This document shows, piece by piece, positions 57,674 to 64,000 of a DNA stretch of 64,000 bases. Location: the NCBI GenBank assembly GCA_046155605.1, contig JBJXFQ010000002.1, positions 74,311 through 138,310 on the forward strand. The letters are read 5' to 3'. The translations under genes were made by a program, and so were the position numbers. Position 1 is the stretch's first letter. Each line of letters begins with the position of its first letter. Source of the stretch: JAEUIZ01 sp046155605. GTDB lineage: Bacteria; Planctomycetota; Phycisphaerae; Phycisphaerales; UBA1924. Under the pieces are notes generated by a model. The model was not told the DNA's origin and did no database searches. It worked only from the letters and a program-made list of their open reading frames with translations.

Positions 57674-59638
57674 ATGCACCACAAACCCAAGACATGCCCA
57701 GCGCGACGCACACCCGAGCGGATCGGGCCGCGGCAGATCGCGCGATTCTGCGGTGCGGCGGGAATGCTGCTGTCGCCGGTTGTTGTGGTGGCGACCCAGC
57801 CCCCACAAGATGCCGCGACCAAGGCACCGGCCAATGTGGATGGGCCACGGGTCGAGGCGACGTGCATCGTCTTTCGCTATGCCAGGACGCACGCCGAGCA
57901 TCCTTCGATCGAGTCGTTGGCGAGCACGCCGGTGCGGCTTGCGATCGTTGAAGGTGATGTGGTGGCGTGGCGCGACGGGCTGACACCGCTGGAAATGACG
58001 CTCGCTGAGTTGGCGACGCCGGGTGAGGCGAGGAAGTTCTCGGCGAGCGCGGTCAATGCCGTTGGTGCCGCGATCATGCGAGCGCTCGGCGCTGGCGGGC
58101 TCGCGGGCGTGCATGTCGGGCCAGATACGGCCGAGTTGGACCCACGCACGGGAGCGGATCGTCGCGCCACGCCGTCCTCACCACTGACCCTTCTCATCTC
58201 GACCACTACGGTCAAGGAGGTGCGAACGGCGGCGGTCGGGAATCGCTTCGGCGAAACGGATGGGGCGAATCGAGCGGAGCACTCGCGGGTTCGCGCGCTC
58301 TCGCCGCTGAAACCGGCGACGGGAGAGCATCCAGGCGACCTCCTGCGCAAGGACCGGCTCGAGGATTACCTCGCGCGGCTCAATCGGCATCAGGGACGCC
58401 GGGTCGAGGCGACGATCGGCGGCACTGGGACGCCGGGCGAAGCACAACTCGATTATCAGATCATCGAGGTCAAGCCGTGGCTCATCTACGCGCAGGCCTC
58501 GAACACGGGAACGAGTCAGACGAGCATGTGGCGCGAGCGATTCGGGCTCATCCACAACCAACTCACCAATCGCGATGATTCGCTGAGCCTCGTCTACGCG
58601 ACGGCGGACTTTGAGTCGGCGAACGCGGTCGCGGGCTCGTACGACTTTCCGATCGGCAACAGCGACGTGCTGCGGACGAGGCTGTACGGCTCGTGGCACG
58701 AGTTCACGGCCTCGGAGTTCGGGCAGGCCAACGCGGACTTCACGGGCGATGGCTGGTCGCTGGGCGCGGAAGTGTCGGCGACTGTCTTGCAGCAACGCGA
58801 CCTGTTCATTGATGTGCTTGGCGGCGCGCGATTCGACCATGTGCATGTGAACAACGAGTTTGCATTTGTCGAGGGTGACGCGGATTTCTTCCTGCCGTAT
58901 GGCGGCGCGAGGCTCGAGCGTGCCTCGCGCACGATGACGACATCGATGTCGGCGATCGCTGAGGCTTCACTGGCCGAGGTGACGGGTGTGAGCGCGGATC
59001 AGGCCGAGGAACTGGGCCGTACGCGACCCGACGAGGACTGGTTTGTGCTGCGGACGGAGTTCTCGCACTCGATGTTCCTCGAACCGCTGATCCTGGGTGC
59101 AGCCTGGGCTGATCCGAAGACCTCCGACAGCCGCGCGACGCTGGCGCACGAGATCGCGCTCACTACGAAATGGCAGATGGCGTTTGGCAATCGACTGATC
59201 CCGCAGGCACAGGAGACGTCGGGTGGGGCGATGAGCGTGCGCGGCTATCCGGAGTCGGTCGCGGCGGGCGACTCGGCGATCGCGGGAAGCATCGAGTATC
59301 GCTACCACGTCCCGCGCGGGCTCGGAGTGGAGCCGGACCCGGCGAAGACGCCGCTGTTCGGCAGGCCGTTTCGGTTCCGTCGCGATCGGCGTGAAGGTGT
59401 GCCGGAATGGGACCTGATCGTTCGTGGGTTTGTGGACGCGGCGCGGGTGGTGCAGAGCGATCGGCTCTCGTTCGAGCGGGATGAGACGCTGATCGGCGCG
59501 GGAGTCGGGGTTGAGTTGCAGTTGTATCGGAACTTGAACGCTCGCGTGGATTGGGGCATGGCGCTCCACGACACGGTCGCCGGGAACGTCTCGGCGGGGA
59601 GCAGCCGGTTTCACGTCAGTGTCACTGTGGTGTACTAG
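57674..59638 (+). CDS. Two-partner secretion transporter TpsB (ShlB/FhaC family)
   Basis: A 654-residue outer-membrane protein. It has an N-terminal signal region (ARFCGAAGMLLSPVVVVA). A POTRA-like part follows, up to about residue 290, including LRKDRLEDYLARLNRHQGRRVEATI and DYQIIEVKPWLIYAQASNTG. After that comes a beta-barrel ending in VTVVY. The L6-loop signature VRGY is at residues 522-525 (MSVRGYPES), preceded by WQMAFGNRLIPQAQ. It recognises the TPS domain of its partner and passes it across the outer membrane. It lies 180 bases after the ESX-like ATPase and just before tpsA. The N-terminal part is longer and poorer in POTRA signature than FhaC. Confidence 0.85.
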   Translation: MHHKPKTCPARRTPERIGPRQIARFCGAAGMLLSPVVVVATQPPQDAATKAPANVDGPRVEATCIVFRYARTHAEHPSIESLASTPVRLAIVEGDVVAWRDGLTPLEMTLAELATPGEARKFSASAVNAVGAAIMRALGAGGLAGVHVGPDTAELDPRTGADRRATPSSPLTLLISTTTVKEVRTAAVGNRFGETDGANRAEHSRVRALSPLKPATGEHPGDLLRKDRLEDYLARLNRHQGRRVEATIGGTGTPGEAQLDYQIIEVKPWLIYAQASNTGTSQTSMWRERFGLIHNQLTNRDDSLSLVYATADFESANAVAGSYDFPIGNSDVLRTRLYGSWHEFTASEFGQANADFTGDGWSLGAEVSATVLQQRDLFIDVLGGARFDHVHVNNEFAFVEGDADFFLPYGGARLERASRTMTTSMSAIAEASLAEVTGVSADQAEELGRTRPDEDWFVLRTEFSHSMFLEPLILGAAWADPKTSDSRATLAHEIALTTKWQMAFGNRLIPQAQETSGGAMSVRGYPESVAAGDSAIAGSIEYRYHVPRGLGVEPDPAKTPLFGRPFRFRRDRREGVPEWDLIVRGFVDAARVVQSDRLSFERDETLIGAGVGVELQLYRNLNARVDWGMALHDTVAGNVSAGSSRFHVSVTVVY

Positions 59639-59700
59639 CGGGGATTTGGAAGAGCAAGCAAACGCGGGCCGCGAGGCCCGATCGCATCAGGAGCAGACCA
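59639..59700 (+). promoter_or_regulatory. Hairpin and ribosome site before tpsA
   Basis: CGGGCC (59665-59670), loop GCGA, GGCCCG (59675-59680) forms a 6-bp GC stem 20 bases ahead of the start, followed by CAGGAG near the ATG. It may modulate the ratio of adhesin to transporter; it has no T-tract. Confidence 0.4.
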
Positions 59701-62700
59701 ATGAAGAGCAACATGAACGTTCGTTCGCGGAGCCTCGGATGTGTGATCGGGCTGGGCCTTGGCAAGTTCACCTTTGTCGGCGGCGGCGTCGGACTGATGC
59801 TGACGGCGTCGGCCGCGTTCGCGGGTCCGGACGGCGCGACGGTCGTGCGTGGCTCGGCGTCGATCCAGCAGAATGGGCGGAACACCGTCATCACAGCGGG
59901 CAATAACGCGATCATCAACTACCAGAGTTTCAACATCGGCGCGAACGAGGCCGTGCGGTTCATCCAGCCCAGCGCGACGAGTCGCGTACTCAATCGCGTG
60001 ACCGGCGCGGACCCGACGCGGATCGACGGGAGCCTGAGGGCCAACGGGCGCGTCTACATCGTGAACCCGGCGGGCGTTTCGTTCGGCCAGGGCGCGGTCG
60101 TGAACGTAAACACGCTCTTTGCCGCGGCTGGGCGGATGAGTGATTCGGACTTTGTCGGCGGCATCAACCGCTTCACGGGCACGGGCACGGTGGAGAACGC
60201 GGGCTCGATCCAGGGCGACGCGGTGCATCTCGTCGGCCGGCGCGTCGTCAACTCCGGGACGATCATCGCCGACGGCGGCGTGGTGACGATGAGCGCGGGC
60301 GGGGACGTGATGATCGGTGAGCGCGACGGCAGCATGTATGCGCGCATCAGCGGCGCGGCGGGCGACGCAACAAACGCGGCGGTTGAGAACTCAGGGTCGG
60401 TCAAGGCCGAGGGCGGCGCGGTGCTCTTTGGCGTGGGCGATGCGTACGCGCTGGCGGTTGACGCCTCGGGCGACGTGCGCGCCAAGACCATCGAGATCGA
60501 CGGCGGCGCGAAGGGCATCGTGAACGTCAGCGGCAACCTCGACGCCTCGGCGCAGGGCCAGGGCGAGCGCGGCGGACGCGTCGTCGTGACCGGCGAGAAG
60601 GTCGGCCTGTTCGGCGCGGACGTCAACGCCTCCGGCAATGCCGGCGGCGGCGAGGTCCTGATCGGTGGCGAGTACCAGGGCCGCGGCGGCGTACGGAACG
60701 CCGATTTCGCGTACATCAGCGAGGGTTCGACCATTCGTGCGGACGCGACGGCGAACGGTGATGGCGGGCGGGTGATCGTGTGGTCCGAGGACGTGTCGCG
60801 CGTGTATGGCGCGATCAGCGCTCGCGGCGGCGCGAACTCGGGCACCGGCGGCTTCGTCGAAACCTCCAGCCGCGAGTACCTCGATGTCACACAGACCCCG
60901 GACGTGACCGCGGCGCGCGGCTCGGGCGGCCTCTGGCTCATCGACCCGAACAACATCACCATCGTCGCCGGCAGCACTGCCACGAACATCAATAGCACCA
61001 ATCCCTTCGCCTCGACCGCCAACAGCGCGCAACTGGGCGTGAACCTGATCACGGCGGCGCTCACGGGTGGTGCCAGTGTCTCCGTGACGACCGCGACGGC
61101 GGGCGCGAACTCCCAGGCCGGCAACATCACGCTCAACACGACACTCAACTACAACGGCACGGGCTCGAACACGCTGACGCTCTCGGCCCACAACAACATC
61201 GTGCTCAACGGACAGATCACGGATTCATCGGCGGGCGGGGACTCGCTGAACCTCGTCCTCATCGCTGACAGCGACGCCAGCGCCGCGGGCGACGTTGACA
61301 TCAACGCCGCGATCAACCTCGGCGGCGGCACGTTCAGCAGCAGCGGCGTGAACTTCGACAACACCGGCGCGACGATCTCGGCGTCGTCGCTCGACTTCAC
61401 GCACACGGGCAACGTCAACATCTTCAACACCGCCGCGATCGACATCGCCGCCTCGACCATCACCGGCAACCTGACCGTGCTCACGACGGCCGGCGGAATC
61501 ACAGACTCCGGTACGCTCACGGTCGGGGGCACGTCCACCTTCACGTCGCTGGGCTCAGGCGATGACATCACCGTCAATCAGTTGGCCTCGACCGGCGCGG
61601 TCTCGCTCACGACGATCGGGTCGGGCGCTAACGCGACCATCGTCAACGCCAGCGCCCTCGACATCGCCACCGCCAACATCGGCGGCGACCTCTCGCTCTC
61701 GGCCGGCACGGGCAACCTCACGGCCTCCGGCGCGGTCATCGTGAGCGGCAACGCCACGCTCGCCACCACCCAGAGCAACGCCGACATCTCGATGACCGAC
61801 CTCTCGGTCGCGGGGTCGATCGGTCTGACAACCGTCGGTGGCACCGGCGACGCCACCATCACCAACTCCAGCGGCCTCGACCTCGCCACCAGCAACGTCG
61901 GCGGCGCGCTCACCGCCGTGGCCACCACGGGCGATATCACCGACAGCGGCACGGTCACCGTCGGCGGCGCATCGAGCGTCACCGCGGCTGACGCTGATAG
62001 CGCCATCACGCTCGACCAACTCGCCGCTACCGGTGCCGTCTCGGTCACGACCTCGGGCTCGAACGGCGACGTCACGCTCGTCAACGCCGCCGCGCTCAAC
62101 CTCGGCACCAGCGGCGTCGGCGGTGACCTGAGCGCCACCGCCACCACCGGCAACCTCACCGACTCTGGAACGCTGACCATCGGCGGGAATGCGACCTTCA
62201 CTACAAGCGGCAGCAACGACGACATCACCGTCAACCAACTCGCCGTTACCGGCTCGATCGCCGCGAATACGACCGGTGCGAGCGGCAACGCGACGATCGT
62301 GAACGGCACGGGCGTCGATCTCGCCGCGTCTTCAGTCGGTGGCGCGCTCGCCGTCACGGCCACCACCGGGAACATCACCGACTCCGGCACCGTCACCGTC
62401 GGCGGCAACGCCACGCTGACCACCGGCCAGGCCAACGACGACATTACCGCCAACCAGTTGGCCGTGACCGGTACCGTCGCCGCCAACACGACGGGTGCGA
62501 CCGGGAATGCCACGATCGTCAACGCCACCACCCTCGATCTCGCGGCCTCGTCCGTCGGCGGTAACCTGACCGCCACCGCCACCACCGGCAACCTCACCGA
62601 CTCCGGCACGCTCACCGTCGGCGGCAACGCCTCATTCACCACCAGCAACAGCAACGACGACATCACCGCCAACCAACTTGCCGTCACCGGCACGATCGCC

Positions 62701-64000
62701 GCGAACACCTCTGGCGCCACCGGCAACGCCACGCTCGTCAACACGACAGCCCTCAATCTCGCGGCCAGCGGCGTAGGCGGCGACCTCAGCGCCACCGCGG
62801 CCACCGGCAACCTGACAGACGCCGGCACGGTCACCGTCGGCGGCAATGCCTCATTCACGACCAGCCAGTCCGACGACGACATCACCGTCAACCAACTCGC
62901 CGTCACCGGCGCGGTCGCCGTCAACACCACCGGCGGTAGCGGCGACGCGACGATCGTCAACGGCGCGGCCCTCGACTTCGGTGCCTCAAGCGTCGGCGGC
63001 ACGCTCATCGCTACCGCATCTACCGGCGACATCACCGATAGCGGCACGATCACCGTCGGCGGCGGCGCGGCCTTCACCACGAGCCAGGCCAACGCCGACA
63101 TCACGCTCAATCAACTCGCCGTGACAGGTGCGATCTCGCCCGTCACGACCGGCGCGAGCGCCGATGTGACCGTCGTCAACGCAACGACGGTCAATATGGC
63201 CAGTTGGAGCATCGGCGGCAATCTGTCCGTCACCGCATCCGCCGGCAACATCACCGACTCGGGCACCGTCACTGTCGGCGGCAGCGCAGCCTTCACGACC
63301 AGCGCCAACAACGCGGATATCACCGTCAACGACATCGATGTCACCGGTGCCATTTCGCTCAACACGACCGGTGCCACCGGCGACGCCACGATCGTCGATG
63401 CGTCGGGGTTGATCCTCGGCACGTCCAGCGTCGGCGGCAATCTCGACGCCACGGCAACGCTCGGCACGATCACCGATTCGGGCACGGTGACGGTCGCCGG
63501 AACCGCCGGTTTCACCGCGAGCCAGGCCAATCAGGACATCACCCTCGACTCGCTCGCTGTGACCGGCGCGATCACGCCCGTCTCGACCGGCGCGAGCGCA
63601 GATGTCACCATCGTCAATGCCACGGCTGTCAACATCGCGGGCTGGACCGTTGACGGCAACCTCGCCGTCACCGCGACCACCGGCAATGTCACGGACTCCG
63701 GCAGCGTCACCGTCGGCGGCAACGCGGCTTTCAGCACCAGCAACGCCAACGACGACATCGTCATCGACAACTCGGCCGTGACAGGCACGATCGGCTTCAA
63801 CACCACCGGCGCGACCGGCAACGCCACGCTCACCCACGCCACCGGCTTTGCACTCGGAACGTCCAACGTCTCGGGCAATCTGAGCGTGACGGCGACGACG
63901 GGGAGCATCACGGACTCGGGCGTGGTGACGGTGGGCGGGAACGCCTCGTTCACGACGAGCAACGCCAACGACGACATCACGGTCAACCAGTTGGCGGTGG
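59701..64000 (+). CDS. Two-partner secretion exoprotein TpsA / filamentous-haemagglutinin-like adhesin (partial)
   Basis: The frame is open from ATG 59701 through the right edge, at least 1433 residues. An extended signal (ending LTASAAFAG) leads into a TPS secretion domain (about 42-300): ITAGNNAIINYQSFNIGANEAVRF (outlined), SRVLNRVTG, LRANGRVYIVNPAGVSFGQG with the NPxG motif near residue 122, then VENAGSIQGDAVHLVG and IIADGGVVTMSAGG. A bridging block has GGLWLIDPNNITIV. From residue 622 onward a 73-residue Gly/Ser/Thr/Asn/Asp repeat runs without length change to the window edge. A beta-helical surface fibre exported by the preceding TpsB is expected. Cysteine is absent in the repeats. Confidence 0.9.
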   Translation, partial: MKSNMNVRSRSLGCVIGLGLGKFTFVGGGVGLMLTASAAFAGPDGATVVRGSASIQQNGRNTVITAGNNAIINYQSFNIGANEAVRFIQPSATSRVLNRVTGADPTRIDGSLRANGRVYIVNPAGVSFGQGAVVNVNTLFAAAGRMSDSDFVGGINRFTGTGTVENAGSIQGDAVHLVGRRVVNSGTIIADGGVVTMSAGGDVMIGERDGSMYARISGAAGDATNAAVENSGSVKAEGGAVLFGVGDAYALAVDASGDVRAKTIEIDGGAKGIVNVSGNLDASAQGQGERGGRVVVTGEKVGLFGADVNASGNAGGGEVLIGGEYQGRGGVRNADFAYISEGSTIRADATANGDGGRVIVWSEDVSRVYGAISARGGANSGTGGFVETSSREYLDVTQTPDVTAARGSGGLWLIDPNNITIVAGSTATNINSTNPFASTANSAQLGVNLITAALTGGASVSVTTATAGANSQAGNITLNTTLNYNGTGSNTLTLSAHNNIVLNGQITDSSAGGDSLNLVLIADSDASAAGDVDINAAINLGGGTFSSSGVNFDNTGATISASSLDFTHTGNVNIFNTAAIDIAASTITGNLTVLTTAGGITDSGTLTVGGTSTFTSLGSGDDITVNQLASTGAVSLTTIGSGANATIVNASALDIATANIGGDLSLSAGTGNLTASGAVIVSGNATLATTQSNADISMTDLSVAGSIGLTTVGGTGDATITNSSGLDLATSNVGGALTAVATTGDITDSGTVTVGGASSVTAADADSAITLDQLAATGAVSVTTSGSNGDVTLVNAAALNLGTSGVGGDLSATATTGNLTDSGTLTIGGNATFTTSGSNDDITVNQLAVTGSIAANTTGASGNATIVNGTGVDLAASSVGGALAVTATTGNITDSGTVTVGGNATLTTGQANDDITANQLAVTGTVAANTTGATGNATIVNATTLDLAASSVGGNLTATATTGNLTDSGTLTVGGNASFTTSNSNDDITANQLAVTGTIAANTSGATGNATLVNTTALNLAASGVGGDLSATAATGNLTDAGTVTVGGNASFTTSQSDDDITVNQLAVTGAVAVNTTGGSGDATIVNGAALDFGASSVGGTLIATASTGDITDSGTITVGGGAAFTTSQANADITLNQLAVTGAISPVTTGASADVTVVNATTVNMASWSIGGNLSVTASAGNITDSGTVTVGGSAAFTTSANNADITVNDIDVTGAISLNTTGATGDATIVDASGLILGTSSVGGNLDATATLGTITDSGTVTVAGTAGFTASQANQDITLDSLAVTGAITPVSTGASADVTIVNATAVNIAGWTVDGNLAVTATTGNVTDSGSVTVGGNAAFSTSNANDDIVIDNSAVTGTIGFNTTGATGNATLTHATGFALGTSNVSGNLSVTATTGSITDSGVVTVGGNASFTTSNANDDITVNQLAV
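61564..64000 (+). repeat. 219-bp (73-codon) tandem coding repeats of TpsA
   Basis: Repeat units, marked by a D-[IA]-[TSV]-x-[ND]-x codon block, begin at 61564, 61783, 62002, 62221, 62440, 62659, 62878, 63097, 63316, 63535, 63754 and 63973. The interval is exactly 219 bases every time. Each unit reads roughly DITVNQLAVTGAVAxNTTG...ATIVN...SSVGGNLxATATTGNxTDSGT and TVGGNAxFTTSxAND. Units diverge in base and amino-acid sequence but never in length. Confidence 0.95.

Noticed and set aside
61578..63110. A 510-codon minus-strand reading frame rich in Val/Ala/Pro, with others at 61149, 60054 and 63531
   Set aside because: These are antisense shadows of the tpsA repeats: they share its 219-bp period and have no family features of their own.
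61564..64000. Regular repeats considered as a CRISPR-like array
   Set aside because: The 219-bp units are protein-coding and diverged across their length, with no conserved short repeat and unique spacers and no cas genes.

Overview
The window looks like a chromosomal segment of a high-GC planctomycete, most likely of the Phycisphaerae type. This is inferred from gene content, not from a database search. The supporting genes are a receptor-like Ser/Thr kinase with a TPR tail translationally overlapped with a TIGR02999-like ECF sigma factor, a DUF1570-type metalloprotease, zinc-ribbon membrane proteins ending in CxxCGYxLxGL...CPxCG, and ESX-like WXG100/FtsK genes beside a two-partner-secretion adhesin. 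No rRNA, CRISPR array or prophage structural gene is visible.

Layout. 1-4.6 kb: the end of a VgrG/PAAR-type module, comprising a LysM/peptidoglycan-binding protein, a predicted metzincin protease, a lipoprotein and a PAAR tip protein. 4.6-9.1 kb: DinB-like, lipoprotein, rhodanese, a membrane-anchored sigma-like protein and ElbB. 9.2-22.4 kb: PcrA helicase, citrate synthase, the kinase/sigma pair, rpsB-tsf, a cyclophilin, an outer-membrane-like protein and a DUF1570 protease. 22.5-23.2 kb: tRNA-Ala(TGC) with a terminator, followed by wreckage of a serine recombinase and an IS5-like transposase. 23.2-26.8 kb: iscS-iscU-iscA with a HEPN-like gene and a small partner inserted after iscS, then an ACT protein. 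26.8-31.9 kb: an L,D-transpeptidase, rpsO-pnp with a structured spacer, and two small cysteine-rich proteins. 32.0-42.3 kb: a mannoside-use locus (GH38 alpha-mannosidase, ABC binding protein and two permeases, GH2 beta-mannosidase, CBM9-like protein) rich in short palindromes. 42.3-45.2 kb: rpmF-plsX-fabH and a transglutaminase-like gene. 45.5 kb: a lone WXG100 gene. 45.8-52.6 kb: a lipid-modification locus (two cyclopropane-synthase-like methyltransferases, DUF1295, DUF1475-like, DUF1365, FAD oxidoreductase, acyl desaturase). 52.8-57.5 kb: an ESX-like cassette (coiled-coil protein, WXG100, EccC/EssC-like ATPase). 57.7 kb to the end: TpsB transporter and a very long TpsA adhesin with an exact 219-bp repeat, running off the window.

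How it fits together. The two ends and the 45-60 kb part are dominated by envelope and secretion functions: PAAR-tipped effector, ESX-like export, two-partner secretion and acyl-chain remodelling. The centre is housekeeping (translation, Fe-S assembly, RNA decay) with an inserted glycan-use locus.

Three things deserve most attention. First, the ESX-like cassette with a second WXG100 protein 8 kb away, directly followed by a TPS pair. Second, the PAAR-linked metzincin with a coupled lipoprotein. Third, a family of short palindromes carrying GTGCCAC/GTGGCAC edges, found between genes and apparently also in frame inside both mannosidase genes. Many genes overlap by ATGA or GTGA, marking tight operons.
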